Positions 1-10,974 are shown, numbered from the stretch's first letter. The stretch: DNA of 59,657 nucleotides from Zopfochytrium polystomum (GCA_025765615.1 JAIVFJ010000353.1:1-59657), one strand, 5' to 3'. The notes: a model not told the origin generated them from the sequence alone. Program-made: numbers and translations.

Positions 1-58
1 GTCAAAACGTTCAGCCAGTGGCACAGACAGCAAAGATTTTCACGGGGGCTAAACGCAC

Positions 59-621
59 CCGTTCCCGCGGTGTCCAGGATTTCCAGCATGCACTGCTGCC
101 CATCAACTTCGACCTGCTTTCTGTAAGAGTCTTCGATTGTTGGATCGTACTTTTCGACGAAAATGGACTGCACGAATTGAACCGTCTGGGGAATGACAGT
201 GTGGTTGGGTGCGGAATTTGGGTTCCACGCGATTAGAGGTTGGTGATGGTCAAGGTAGCATGTAATGTCGGGTCAGGTGCGGAGATGGGGGAAGGGGTAA
301 GGCGAGTGTGCAAACGCAAAGAGGTTCTACGTGTACGTGCAGGATGGTCGCGCACAGAGGAGGTGGGAAAGAATCGCGAAATAAAGGGGAAAGGAAGCGA
401 ATCCACGACTGGTCACGGAATCAAAGACTGTGAATACGATTGTAAAAAAAAAACAACACAGACGGTGCTGGCTGAGAGGTTCACTACGGCCGGAAAGAAG
501 GGACATCGCTCATATCACCATCCCAAGCAGAACTCCGTTACAGGGCTCCCGCCAAAATTCTCACCAGAGCGGACTTCCCGACGCCCCCAGATCCAAGAAC
601 AACCAGCTTGTAGTCCCTCAT
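59..621 (-). CDS. RSR1: Rap1/RSR1-type small Ras-family GTPase, 5' part (cut by window edge)
   Basis: Two coding exons are visible on the minus strand. Exon 1 (621-565) starts at an ATG and encodes 19 residues ending in the P-loop [17 protein letters not shown] donor opens an intron (564-186) that ends in CCCCAG. Exon 2 (185-59) continues in frame with the switch I region ([16 protein letters not shown]) and the G3 box LDTAGT, then splits a codon at a GTGCGT donor whose intron runs out of the window. Thr directly after DTAG and the [10 protein letters not shown] stretch are typical of the Rap1/RSR1/Krev-1 branch, where Ras itself has DTAGQ. Family knowledge: membrane-anchored GTP/GDP switch; in yeasts RSR1 directs polarity and bud-site choice. 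The rest of the G domain and the C-terminal CAAX box lie outside the window. The SUMO gene is divergent, about 1 kb away. Confidence 0.92.
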
Positions 622-906
622 TTCTTCAACGATCGAGATCTATCGAGTATTGCTCTTCGCGAACCGAAGTCAGTAAGGAGGTGTCGTACAGAGGCAGAGG
701 CTGCGAGTTCAGGGGAGATCTGCGGGGGGGGACGGCCAGGAGCTGCTGGTTGCCGCGCGAAGCCTCGCGTCTTGCTTGAGAGTCGTGTTGCTGTTGTGAC
801 AGGGGGGGTGGGGGGCGCGGCGTGAGTGTGGTTGGGTAGTCAGTCTATTGGTTTGTGTGCGTGTGTGCTCGTACTTGTATGTATGGATGGGAGAGACCGG
901 AGTGTG

Positions 907-938
<32 letters not shown>

Positions 939-1669
939 GGTGAGTTGGGCGGCGAGGGTTGCGTAGTTGGGGTCTGCGGTTCGCGCGGCGGAGCGCGTCT
1001 GTTCGCGTGCTCGTTTTTGCCCGTGGGAACAAGAAAAATAGACAGACTGGCAGACAGACAGCCAGACAACCAGGCAGAGCGAGAGAGGGAGAGACAGAGA
1101 GAGAAGAGACAGAGAGAGAGGAGAGAGAGAGAGAGAGAGACAGGTGAGTGAGAGAAGCAGAGAGTCTTTCTGGAACGCCTTTGTTTTTTTTCTTTTGCCC
1201 CTCCCCTCCCCCGGATGCCACTTTACTCTTGTTTCCGCGCGACCAACGCATCCTGAAATTGGTCCTTTTGTGCCCGGATCTCTGGTCGCACGCTGATAAC
1301 GCTGTCTATAGGCTATGAGGCGGACGGTGAGCACTTCGGAGACCGCTCTTTCGCTCACACTGACTGCCCATGGTGGCATTACTGCAAACGACGTTACTTG
1401 GCGTTCAACTCCCCTTGCCCCGCGAAAATAGTAGGAATGACAGTGCATCGCATCGCCGTCCAGGGTTTGTCGAAGTTCCTTCTCTGTCCTTAAGAGAAAA
1501 AAGATGGGAGCGGAGCCTTCGCAATTATAAAGACTGCCGCGGATGCGTGCGAGGCTTGCAACAGTCTAGTCGTGCTTAGCGGGGTTAGTCGTTTCAGATT
1601 TGGGGTGCAAACACATTTGTCCACAGCGAAACGAGAAAAATATTTGTTTTCCTGTCAGTTGCGCCTACA
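622..1669. other. Intergenic region between divergent genes, with microsatellites
   Basis: No gene recognised. It should hold the 5' regions of the Rap1-type gene (-) and the SUMO gene (+). It contains a GT/TG microsatellite at about 903-940 and a GA-rich purine tract at about 1078-1142. Open frames across these runs are composition artefacts. Confidence 0.6.
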
Positions 1670-2837
1670 ATGACCTCCAGTGGGGAAGCCAAGCCGGACA
1701 AGGTAGCGTGATGAAGATGGCACCAGAGATAAGCGAGTTGCGCCGGAGCGTGCGGGGCGACCGCATTGGGCTTTGCCCTCGCCAGGTTGCTCGTACGCAC
1801 AGCACGCAGCTTCTCCACCCTTCTCCCCCCACTATTTTCACGATCTTTCACGTGTGTTGTGCTCTCATGCGTTGGTGCAAGGAGATGGGCCACGAGTCTT
1901 AAACCACGCAGCGACCCTCCCCATCTTTGGAGGAGATTCCAATCGGAGTGTCCAGCATACCCTCCCCTCACCCCCCCGCTCCCCTCCCGTTGTCTTGCAG
2001 CGACTTGAACGATTCACCCGTGTCCAACGATCGGTCACTCTGCTGCAGAATGGCGCATCGCCATTTTTGTGGGATGCGCACCGTAACTGTCCGATTTCCT
2101 CATCCGCACTGAAAATCTGGTTTGCGCGACACCTGAAGCGACGCAAATACCCAAGCCGAAAATCTTGTCCGGGGGACTTCGAGAGTCGAACACCATGAGC
2201 CTGTGATGTCCATCAACCAAACTCCATCCCCCCCCTCCCTCAGTTGCGTTTGTCCGACTGTACTGACATGTCAGGATGCCTTTCCCACTCCAAGTCGGGC
2301 GAAATCCAGCACATCAACCTGAAGGTGAAGGGCGCCGACGGCACAGAGATCGGTAAGCTAAACGGCTCTCTTATTTAGGCTCTTGTTGCCTCGATGTAGC
2401 AGCTGCTTTTCTAATTCCGCACCCTTTGCTGCGCAGCATTCAAGATTAAGAGATCCACAACTCTACAACGTCTCATGGACGCTTACACCTCGAAAACTGG
2501 CGTTGTCAGTACCACTTTTTCTCCCATCTTTTTCTTTTTATTTTTTTTTCCTTCATGTCCAGATGGTTCTGAAACTGTTCTTTTTTGTACTCTGAACGCT
2601 AGGACAAGAACTCGATTCGTTTCATGTTTGACGGGAAGCGCCTACTGGGCACCGAGACGCCAGACATGGTAAGCAACAAGGACCAGTTCCCACCACGGCT
2701 CCCAGTTATTGGTCATCCGCTGGGAGTCCTTCTCAACGTTTCTGACTTTGTACAATCACCATATGCAGCTCGAAATGGAAGACGGCGACATGATATCGAC
2801 GGCAGTCACACAGATTGGCGGGTGGTGTAGTCATTGA
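1670..2837 (+). CDS. SMT3: SUMO (small ubiquitin-like modifier, Smt3-type)
   Basis: The ubiquitin-like core is spread over exons ending at 2352, then 2437-2504, 2603-2668 and 2769-2837, in consistent phases. It contains HINLKVKGADGTEI, then FKIKRSTTLQRLMDAY, NSIRFMFDGKRL and MEDGDMI. It ends in the mature C-terminus QIGG plus a four-residue tail (WCSH) that a Ulp-type protease must remove before conjugation through the last Gly. I place the start at 1670, where a short exon (1670-1702) encodes MTSSGEAKPDK, resembling the yeast Smt3 N-terminus. A GTAGCG donor at 1703 and an acceptor at 2294 join it in phase to SGEIQHINL. The alternative is a start at ATG 2268, which gives a complete 95-residue protein without that exon. 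The second core intron uses a GTCAGT donor, also used by the MTC1-like neighbour. Role known for the family: post-translational modifier in nucleus and cytoplasm. Confidence 0.88.
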
Positions 2838-3102
2838 CAGAAGCCGGGCGTTGCTCGCAGCGAGGGAGAATTTCGTCCACCCTTTTTTCTTCGACTCGCC
2901 TTTGGCCTCGCGGAGGAAGCTTGCGGTATCCCCCTTCTGCAAGTTTTTCTGTCGGTTTGGGGACCCGTGCGGGGACGGGCGGGTTTGGAATAAGCGCAAC
3001 AAAGAAATAACGTTTGTATTCATAACATCTGATCGGATACACACACACCCGTTGAGACACAGGCACAATCAATATCACTCGCAAATATGCCTAACAAGCC
3101 GG
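2838..3102. other. Convergent 3' flanks of SUMO and MTC1-like genes
   Basis: Short spacer between two genes whose 3' ends face each other. Nothing else recognised. Confidence 0.5.
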
Positions 3103-5303
3103 CTACGACCGATGCTGCATCCTCACCGCGAATTCCTCAATCAGGTCCGACGAAGCAGCCCGAACCACCCGGTTCACTTGCTCGTCCATCCACCGCTGAA
3201 GCGGCGAGCTCGAAACGCCAGCCGCGCCGCCGCCGCCACCGCCCGCAACGGCGTCCACATTCACGCTCTGCGAGACGGCAATCAGGAATACGGAAGGCTC
3301 GGCGTGCGCCGGCGCTTTGCCTGTGACGCCTCCCGCGGGCGCGGCGGCGCTGACGGGCGGTGGGGCGCACGAGAGCACGGCGAGATACTGCCGCTGCGCT
3401 GTCGCGCCGCCGAGAGCGGCGGAGGCTGGGACGAGCGTCGCGAACGGCTGCACGACCATGAAGACGGTGGCGTGCGGCGGAACCAGGGTGGAGGGGCCTG
3501 GCGCGCCGCCGACCGTGCTTGCGTCGTGGGCCGCCGGAGGCGGCGACGACGGGCGGTCATCGCCGTCGCCGTCAGCTTCCGCGGGCTCGCCGTCTGGGCT
3601 GTGCGCGTCTGCGAGCTTTCGCAGGCGGGCCAGCGTCGCCTTGATGAGGGTATTGGGGAACAAGTATGGGAGTATTTAGTTGCAAGACATGGGATCAAAG
3701 GATAGGTGAGCAAGATTTGCAACAAAGGAACTGACTGGTTGTGAGGGGGAGGTGGAAAAAAATAAATTAAAAGACGAAAGAAAACTGACCTCAACGGCTT
3801 TCAAGGCCTCTTCAATGCCTCTTGCGGCGCGAGGTGAAGGGTCAGTCACACTGTTGACAACAACATTCCGGCAAATTCGTGCCGCGCCACCGTCCAACGG
3901 ATCCACGCCGGCACCAATGCCGGCCCCGCTCGAACCAAAGGACGGCGCAAGGTTGCCGAGCCACACTGCACTCGCCCGCGACTGCACAAAATCGTGGATA
4001 CGATCCGCAGCTGAATCCTCCCCGCCGGTCTCGTCCTCCAGCGTGCTGCGCAGGGCTGACATCATTCGCCCAACCGCCGACGTGGACGCAGTTGTCGCCG
4101 GGATGGCTGTTTCCTCGGGCTTTTCAGCGACGGCTGGTCCCTCGGCGGCGACGTCCAATGCGGCAGGGTCTTCAATCTGTGGGCAGAGCCAAACGGTGAC
4201 CGTCTCGGCGACCAAATGAGACGAGCCGCCCAGGCCGCGAGCCAGCGTTGGTGCGAGGGCGTCCGTCAGTGTGTGAACCGTCGACATTGTCAACTTGGAA
4301 AGGTCGGTTCCTTCAATTTAGATGAGAAAATATTCAGTCAAATCGGCTCCCGGTGGCGCAATACAACCAAACGAAGATGAAAAAATACAACAAACTCGTA
4401 CCCAGCTTCCCGAGACTCTCGTTGTTGACGACACCGGAAACAGACTTTGAAACATTCGTCGAAACCTCCGACATCAGCCCCTTGACCTTGTCTGACGTCA
4501 CGGCTTTTGCGGTTTCTTCGACCATCGCTTCGGCGATTTTCAACGAGCTGGCGGTCGCGGCTTGGACTGAAGCGGCAGTAGCTTGAGCGGTGGACCAGAT
4601 CGAGTTCCAAGACCAGCCCCCGCTTGTGGGGGCTGCTTGCGTTTGACCAGAGAGCGAAGTTGAAGCGGCAGCAGCCTCGGCAGCTTGAGGCGGGCCTCCA
4701 GGGAAACTCTCAACTGCCACTCCACGGGGTGAGGTGGAGGATCGACGGGATCGGCCAGACGCCTCGACGCTCTTCGGTGGCGATGCTGATGATGACGTCG
4801 AAGATGTTGACGATGTGAGTTCATCTAAAAACGAAAGGACCTCTTGCTGCGTGGATGAAGGACCCGCAGAAGAAGCGGCGGCGCTTCCAGAAGATCCCGA
4901 TCCTGCAGCTGGTTTTCTCGACTTCTTTGACGACTTGCCAGATGCCGAAGACGGGCCCGCGCCTGTGGCGGGGTTGGACGATGCGGCGTCCGCTGGAACA
5001 ATACTATCCAGATCTTGGAGGAATCTGGTTGATCCCAGTTATTTTTTGCATGAAGGAAAACAGGAGGCGCGGTAAGGAAAAACGAAACGAGTTTAGCAAT
5101 TCAGTTATGTAAGGCGCAGGAAACTCGGTTGGCGACGAGGATCCGGGCAGGTGGCAGACATTTAATGGAACGAGCGTTTCGGGTGCGGGCTGTGAGTGGC
5201 GAGTGTGTTGAGGCAGGGAGGGATCAACGCGGACTCACTGCATGACATCTTGGTGGGCGCTCGACGGCGCCACAGATGAGGAAGGGTTGGGTTGGGTGGC
5301 CAT
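3103..5303 (-). CDS. MTC1-like protein (maintenance of telomere capping 1, DUF5427 type)
   Basis: Four exons on the minus strand splice without frame breaks: 5303-5239, 5024-4402, 4310-3790 and 3639-3103, giving 581 codons. The start ATG (5303) gives MATQPNPSSS. Donors are GTGAGT, GTACGA and GTCAGT; all introns end in AG. The protein has two short acidic-hydrophobic N-terminal motifs (FLQDLDSI and EVLSFLDEL) separated by Ser/Ala/Gly-rich linkers. Next comes a Trp-containing segment (GGWSWNSIWSTA) leading into an Ala-rich helix, then a domain starting VHTLTDALAPTLARGL, and a C-terminal part with VFLIAVSQS and a final helix. This order (paired FLD motifs, W-rich segment, Ala-rich helix, LHT-type domain, VSQS block) matches my memory of fungal MTC1. 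I cannot run a profile search, so the family call is moderate; the gene model itself is strong. MTC1 is genetically linked to telomere capping in yeast; its mechanism is unknown. Confidence 0.62.
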
Positions 5304-5963
5304 CTCTCGCTCGGCGATTTGGTTCAGGTTTTTTGGTTCGGTCCAAATTCGCCAGCTGAATGAAGCCGAACGTCGGCCCCCCCTCTATTCGAGTACCAAG
5401 TAATTCGAATGATTTTGGATTCTAGTCTCGTCGATAGCCCTTTTCGTGAAAAACCGTTGGAACGGTGCTCGCTTCAATGTGGAAGGAATTCGCACGCGGC
5501 CATCGCAAGCTGACGCACGCGGCCATCGCTTGTCACGGAATTACCATTTTGCATCAGAAACGGATCTGTTGCCACCATTTATAGCAAAATGGTAGCTCTG
5601 GGACCAGACATTTTCCAGAGGGAGTGGGGATTGAAACCAGAGGCAAGAAAATGGTGGTGGGAGGTCCTGTTTTTCAAGAATGGGAGCTGGGGCAACCAGT
5701 TTTTGCCAAAGGTGTTGGGGATTGAAACACGAGACAAAGAAAAATGGTGGTGGAAGCTCCCATCTTCCAAGAATGGGAGCTGGCGCACCCACCTCAAGAT
5801 TATCAGAGGTTGGATATTGAAGAAGGAGACAATTAACTTTATTCTTTGCTCTGATGGAAAGATGCTTCATTCACTACGAACAATGATGTTCTTGGCTTTT
5901 CCACCACTACCCAAGACCTACCACCAGTTTTGACTAGTTTTGGACTTGTTTTTCTGCAGCTTG
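5304..5963. other. Promoter flank of the MTC1-like gene and repeat-bearing spacer
   Basis: No gene recognised. Open frames here follow the imperfect tandem repeat annotated separately. The stretch leads into a diverged LTR at 5964. Confidence 0.5.
5597..5795. repeat. Imperfect tandem repeat, period about 90 bp
   Basis: GGGGATTGAAAC at about 5627 recurs at about 5717. Each copy is followed by AAAATGGTGGTGG and then CAAGAATGGGAGCTGG at matching offsets. A partial upstream copy of the leading part is also present. The units are diverged, so the duplication is old. Confidence 0.7.
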
Positions 5964-6826
5964 TGTTGAGATTTGAGCCTAGGAAGCCAGTTTCCTATAC
6001 CAACGGTGGCCTCGTCGCTGCTGCTGATGCAGCTTACACTAAGTCAGGTAAGCTGAAAGGCCTAATCTGAATCCAATGAAAAGAGTTTGGTGAATTCGGC
6101 GGTGATTCTAGTTTTGCTTTCCTCTTCGCCAGCGAGGACAATGCGATTAGAATCACACTCAATGGGTTTAGAGAAATGTTGAACCAGGGCAGCTCACAGC
6201 AGCTCCAGGTCACCTGACTGTTGTCTGAAGCAATGTTGAACCAGGGATTGGTTGATTTGAAAGCCCCTGATCATTTCAAATCAATTTTCCTCTGTGAGAA
6301 GACTGGTCACTGCACACAGACCTCTGGACAGACCTCGGTTGATTTGAAATGCTCCTGAAGATTTCAAATCATTTTCCCTCTGGGGAGACCAGTTGCTTGC
6401 ACACAGGGCTCCACACAGAGCTTAGGGGTTACAACACCTCCCCAGAGCAAAGTCCTGTCTGAAGCAGTTTGCAACTTGTTCAGATAGGGAAAACAGGGAA
6501 ACTGGTCAACCTCCCTGCAGGAGTATAAATTTGGGCAGAGGTTTCTCATTGAAAAAAAAAAACTCCCTCACTCCAATTTACCAGTTCCTGCTAAAACAAT
6601 CTCTCTTGCCCATTTGCCCTTGGTCGCCTGCTCTGCTCACTCCCTTGTACAAGTCCTCAATTCAAACCTCAGTTGTATCCTTTCTTTCTTTCTACCTCTT
6701 GGCCACTTGCTTTGCTTCGCAGCCTCAACCCTTCCACCTTCTTGCGATGCTGCCTTCGCTCACAACGTCACCTTCTACACTACAACTTCAACAGCTTGCT
6801 CTGACACATCACCGTTCATGTCAATA
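5964..6826 (+). repeat. Diverged solo LTR related to the B-family Copia LTR
   Basis: It starts TGTTGAGATTTGAGCC, against TGTTGAGATTCGACCC in the B LTR. Further on it has a matching block (ATTCTAGTTTTGC...GACAATGCGATTAGAA against GTTCTAGCTTTGT...AACAATGCAATTAGAA). It also shares a promoter-like CTGCAGGAGTATAAA near 6510-6525. The 3' limit is an estimate, at CATGTCA. No coding region of the element follows, so I read it as a solo or truncated LTR of a B-related family. Confidence 0.6.
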
Positions 6827-7354
6827 GGAGGGTTGCTGAGCTGATTTGGAACAGCTGCTGCTGGTGTGGTTTGCAGCGCTCCAGAGCCTTTTGCTGCAGC
6901 AGTCTGCTGGCAATACACAGGTGGCGGAAGCTTGAATGTCTGTGCCACTTTCCAGGGAGCTTCTAATGCTGCTGCAGCAACTCTTTAGGCTGAGCCTCAG
7001 CAGTTGCGTCCAATGTAGGTACCTCCGACCCTTTTGGCCAAATCAGTGTGATGCACCAATGATGTCATGCCTACCTAAAACCATCATCGAAGTCTAAAGC
7101 TCTATCTCTCAGAGCTAAAAGACTATAACCAAAGTCTGATTCCTGAGATCACCTGCAGTATAAAAGGGGGAGCTCCAGCTCCAGAGAAAATCATCCCAGA
7201 TCCTGATCACATGATTCAATCTTCCTGCACTCTCTCTACCCTTGACTACAAACAACAAAAACCATTATTGTTTTCTGAGTCACTCTACCCTCTACAGACA
7301 CCTCAACCCGCTAAGCTCTTCAAGTTCTGCCTCATGTTGATACTTTGTGAAAAC

Positions 7355-7411
7355 AGTCTACTCTGAGTGAGTGAGTGGAAGGAGTGAATGAAGTGGAGAT
7401 GTGTGTTTGTG
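7355..7411. repeat. 57-bp exact dispersed repeat, copy 1
   Basis: AGTCTACTCTGAGTGAGTGA begins a 57-bp stretch identical to 21604-21660, where it ends exactly at the 5' LTR of element A2. The sequences on the far side of the two copies differ. Confidence 0.9.
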
Positions 7412-7572
7412 GGTGGTCCTTCTCCCCAACTTGGAGAGTAAGAGGAAAACTTTGTTATGAATTATTGATACATAATGATGATGTGCACGCTGTAATAGTT
7501 GTTAGGCAAGCATGACCAGCACGGGGTAAAAACCTCTCCTATATTATCTGCTTGAGCAGAGGAAGAGGAAAA

Positions 7573-7624
7573 CTGTTGACACTAGGTTTCTGTTCCACTT
7601 AATACTTGGAGTATTTGTCAACAG
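7573..7624. repeat. Short element bounded by 8-bp inverted repeats
   Basis: CTGTTGAC at 7573-7580 and GTCAACAG at 7617-7624 are perfect inverted repeats around 36 bp. It could be a hairpin, a fragment of LTR ends (TGTTGAC...GTCAACA) or chance. Confidence 0.4.
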
Positions 7625-8254
7625 TGCAAGCCAGCGCCCAGGTCTGCATTGGCAGTGGCTCGCTCTCCCATGGGCATCGTGAGAACGATAACTGACAGTC
7701 ACAATAGGTTTGGGTCCGTCTTCTGCCTCTTGCTGCTAACCAGTCAGTTCCGCCTAACACTTTGTACAGGGCACTTCACGCTCAACAACCTGTCGGACAG
7801 CACCAGCTCTCAGTCTACTTTGGCAGCAATGGGTGCTTGCACTTAACAAGAATAGTGCTCACGCAAAAACAATACTTGTGACGAGGTGCCTTGTGAGGCC
7901 TTGCAGTGTGAGATGCAAGTTTCACCAGTGGCAGGAAACTCTGTTCACACCGCTGCTGCCAAGGCGCGCGCAGACTGTCCACCCACCACACCCCATCGAC
8001 CACCAGTTTGTGGTGAACCTCGCCGCTACTTTCCAGGACCCGCGCCACCTGGACATGATCCTGGAGTTTGTCGCCAGTGGCCACCTCTGGAGCCACATCT
8101 TCAGGTGGAGCACTGGTAGCGGCGGCAGCAAGGGGCAGTGGGTCTGGGTGCAGCTGGAAGGGCAGTAATATCAATAAATGGATTAAGACAATTTTCTGTG
8201 CCAGTGGGCAGAACTGGGGATGCAGCCTCTTTGATTGGCCCCTCTGTAAATCTG

Positions 8255-8259
8255 GAGAT
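8255..8259. repeat. Target site duplication GAGAT of A1 (left)
   Basis: Perfect match to 14639-14643 directly outside the right LTR. Confidence 0.92.
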
Positions 8260-8498
8260 TGAAAGATTTCGTTGGGCTGGATTGTCTATGGGTTGGGCTG
8301 CTGTGGAGATGGAGGTAGTACACTACTGAAGGTGGTGGTGGTGGGAGGTTGATCTTGGCTTCTGTCAGTCTTGTGTTTGTCTTTATACAAAACTGTTACA
8401 AGGACCATCACTTGCAAAATGCTGCAAGTCATCCTTGCAGAGCAGTATCAGGTCAAAGCTCCTGCACACTGCTTACACCAAAAGACCCAAAACTAACA
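8260..8498 (-). repeat. 3' LTR of A1 (239 bp)
   Basis: TG...CA ended on the element strand and 238/239 identical by eye to 14400-14638. It is preceded on the element strand by a polypurine tract. It contains the TATA-like GTATAAAG and the 14-nt primer-complement segment (8386-8399). Confidence 0.95.
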
Positions 8499-8510
8499 CT
8501 CCCCCCTAAG
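8499..8510 (-). promoter_or_regulatory. Polypurine tract of A1
   Basis: On the element strand CTTAGGGGGGAG abuts the 3' LTR. The identical 12-mer precedes the 3' LTR of A3. It is the expected plus-strand DNA primer. Confidence 0.85.
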
Positions 8511-8757
8511 CTGTGGGCAGGAGCAAAGGCCGGCACGGAGGAAAACCTTAAGCCATAGTCAACTTAAGGAAACCGTACACCGGAGAAAGAAGAATCACAA
8601 ACAGGTATGACTGGCCATCGGATGGCAGAACAGAAAGAGCAGACCACACTAACAAAGATGGATGGGGGCACATATTGAACTTCAGAGGTAAAAGAAATGA
8701 GTCAAAGTGATGAAAAGGAACAAAGAAGAAAACAACTTCACAGATAGAAAAAATGAT

Positions 8758-10476
8758 TCAGAGGAAAGAGAAGAAACAAAGGCCAATGCGACTCAAATGG
8801 TATTCACTGAGAGCAGCTGAGAGAGATTTCGTCATATAGTCTGCAGGCTGTTCTCCTCCAGCAATCCACTCAAGCCGTACTACCTTTTGTTCCACGAGTT
8901 CTCGAATATAATGATACTTTACCATGATATGCTTTGACCGATTGGTGTAAAGATCATTTGAACTGAGGTTGATCACACCGCTGTTGTCAGTGTAGATGAC
9001 AAGAGGAGTGGGAGACGGAAGTTGAAGTGCTGAATAGAGTTGGGACAGTGCCTTAAGTTCTCGTCCCAGTTCAGACACAGCTACATATTCAGCTTCCTGC
9101 GGTGACAGCATGACAGTGCTGCTTCGAACAGATGTCCAACTAATAGCTGTTCCTCCAAATAGAACATAGTAGCCAAGCTGTGATTTCCCATCTGAGTGGA
9201 CACCATGGGCAGCATCGGAGTAACCGGCTATATCTGTGCAGTTGCAAGAATAGAATAAACCATACTCACTATTACCGTTGAGATATTCGAGAACCCGAAT
9301 AAGGATCTTCATGTGTTGCTTGCTAGGGTCCTTGCTGAAGGCACCAAGGTAGGAAACTGCTGGGGCAAGGTCTGGTCGCGTGTGTGTTGCAAGGTAGTTG
9401 ATGCCGCCAAGGATTGCCTGGTACAGTCTCTGGTCTGCAGCTGCTTCGTCGATCCCACGTGGGTGAAGATTGAGACTACTGGGAAGGGCAGTTACTGCAG
9501 TGCAATTGTTGATAGTGTTGGCATGGCGTTGAAGTAACTCCTTGATATAGGCTTTCTGGTGCAAGAAGATTCCATTGTGGTGGTGTTCCAGTTGCATATT
9601 GAGGATGGTTTTGATTGTTCCTATTTCGCGGAGCTTGTAACGAGATTTTAGCAGTGTGATGGCAAAGGTGATCTCCCCAGAATCCCCAAAGAAACAAATA
9701 TCATCGACATAGATGGCAATGAAAACGACTTTTCCATCCACTTGACGGGAGAGGATACAGGGGTCTGCTGTGCTTTGCTGATATCCATTCGACTTCAGGT
9801 GGCCAATCAGTTCTTGGTACCAACACCGGCCAGCTTGCTTGATACCATTAACAGCTCTCTTCAGTAGCCATACTTTGCCATCACTGCGGTAGCCATCTGG
9901 CTGCTCCATGTAAATGGGCACATCAAGCATGCTGTTCAGGTACGCGTTGCTGATGTCGACAATAGCAGTGTGCCAGTTGTTTGCAGCCGCCATGGCAATG
10001 AGCCAACGAAGACTGTTGATTCGGACAACAGGAGAGTGAGTATTCCAAAAATCAATGCCGTGACGCTGAGTGAAGCCCTTAGCCACAACCCGTGCACGGA
10101 AGCGCTCAATGCTGCCGTCTGGTTTAAGTTTGACCTTGTAGACCCATTTGTTCTGCACGACGTTGATGTTGGTGGGCCGTTCCACAACTTCAAAGGCTGC
10201 TAAAGTGCGAAGGGCATCGATCTCAGTCTGCTCTGCTGCAATCCACTCCTTGGACCATTTACCCGACATGGTTTCTGCACGAGTTTGGGGGTCGGGACAT
10301 GTTGTGCTTGTGAGGTAGGTTTGCCCAGAACGCGTACGCTTGGCTGAGTTGTCAGGTGATGGTGAACGTGAATGTTGGTGATGAGGAGGTGGTTCTGGTG
10401 GAGGTGGTTCTGGAGGTGGAGAAGCCTGTGAGGCATCCCTAGTGGGTGTGTCTGCCATTGTTTTATCTTGTAGGGA
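8758..10476 (-). CDS. A1 pol 3' exon: reverse transcriptase and RNase H
   Basis: A continuous frame from the putative splice acceptor at 10477 to a stop at 8758. It begins with a short linker (TPTRDASQASPPPEPPP), then the Copia RT start (AAFEVVERPTN, NKWVYKVKLKPDGSIERFRA). Next are VDISNAYLNSMLDVPIYMEQP and the catalytic YVDDICFFGD. RNase H includes GYSDAAHGVHSDGKS, SSTVMLSPQEAEYVA and VIYTDNSGVINL, and the tail ends DYMTKSLSAAL. All RT/RH signature residues are present. Its own first ATG is at 10458, but that ATG is not conserved in A2 (ATT there), which favours production as part of a spliced Gag-Pol over separate initiation. Confidence 0.93.
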   Translation of the reverse strand, partial: SLQDKTMADTPTRDASQASPPPEPPPPEPPPHHQHSRSPSPDNSAKRTRSGQTYLTSTTCPDPQTRAETMSGKWSKEWIAAEQTEIDALRTLAAFEVVERPTNINVVQNKWVYKVKLKPDGSIERFRARVVAKGFTQRHGIDFWNTHSPVVRINSLRWLIAMAAANNWHTAIVDISNAYLNSMLDVPIYMEQPDGYRSDGKVWLLKRAVNGIKQAGRCWYQELIGHLKSNGYQQSTADPCILSRQVDGKVVFIAIYVDDICFFGDSGEITFAITLLKSRYKLREIGTIKTILNMQLEHHHNGIFLHQKAYIKELLQRHANTINNCTAVTALPSSLNLHPRGIDEAAADQRLYQAILGGINYLATHTRPDLAPAVSYLGAFSKDPSKQHMKILIRVLEYLNGNSEYGLFYSCNCTDIAGYSDAAHGVHSDGKSQLGYYVLFGGTAISWTSVRSSTVMLSPQEAEYVAVSELGRELKALSQLYSALQLPSPTPLVIYTDNSGVINLSSNDLYTNRSKHIMVKYHYIRELVEQKVVRLEWIAGGEQPADYMTKSLSAALSEYHLSRIGLCFFSFL

Positions 10477-10974
10477 CTTTGGAGGAATTAATTATAACAG
10501 TCTCAGATATCCAACGCACAAAAGTAAGCAAGGATGAAATGCACAGGTGAGCCTTCCGCACGATGCTGGTCTGGGCTCCCCCCAGTACCCTATGAGGTGA
10601 GGTAACCACTCCCCCATACACAGCTTGCCCTCAACGCTACCCCCCGCCTCTCGCCTGGGCACATCAGGAGAATAACTGTCTCCTGGTTGGCGCTCCTCAC
10701 GGAATGGGCTCCCTGCTCAGGACTCCACCTCCTCTGACACAGGTCCAGGCCACACTAGCCTACAAGCTGGGGCTTCGGTTGTCGTGGGCCTTCGGTTGCT
10801 TCACATTGCCGGTCTACCCCCCGATCCGGTCTCCCTCAGTCACGCCTATAGTGCTCCCAATAAGGCCCACTGGAGATGACGTTAATTGCAGTAGCACAGA
10901 ATCCAACCCATCATGCCGTCACCTCCAACACCAGAGCTGTACATCGTTATATGATTCACTTTCGCTGTGCTTAC
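10477..10974 (-). other. A-family GC-rich block between integrase and RT (putative retained intron), A1 copy
   Basis: The integrase frame ends VTPQ at CAG followed by GTAAGC (donor G at 10974). The RT frame resumes after CCAAAG (acceptor G at 10477). The 498-bp block is a multiple of three, contains stops in the integrase frame, and keeps phase 0 across the join. It is homologous to 25840-26370 in A2 and 42036-42394 in A3. Near the 3' end GCATCGTGC, a four-base AGAA/GGAA bulge and GGCTCACC recur with little change. A pyrimidine-rich stretch precedes the acceptor in A2. Confidence 0.7.

Larger units (their letters stand above)
6827..8259. other. Repeat-derived spacer left of Copia A1
   Basis: No intact gene. 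A second promoter-like stretch (TATAAAAGGGGG near 7161) suggests another degraded LTR at about 7014-7350. A 57-bp exact repeat and a short inverted repeat are annotated separately. 7648-8170 has open frames on both strands that I cannot identify. Confidence 0.45.

Noticed and set aside
840..1150. Long open frames on both strands
   Set aside because: They run through GT and GA microsatellites and give low-complexity Thr/His/Ser or Arg/Glu strings with no domain.
3137..3705. Arg/Ala-rich open frames opposite the MTC1-like gene
   Set aside because: Shadows of the GC-rich third exon of the MTC1-like gene on the other strand.
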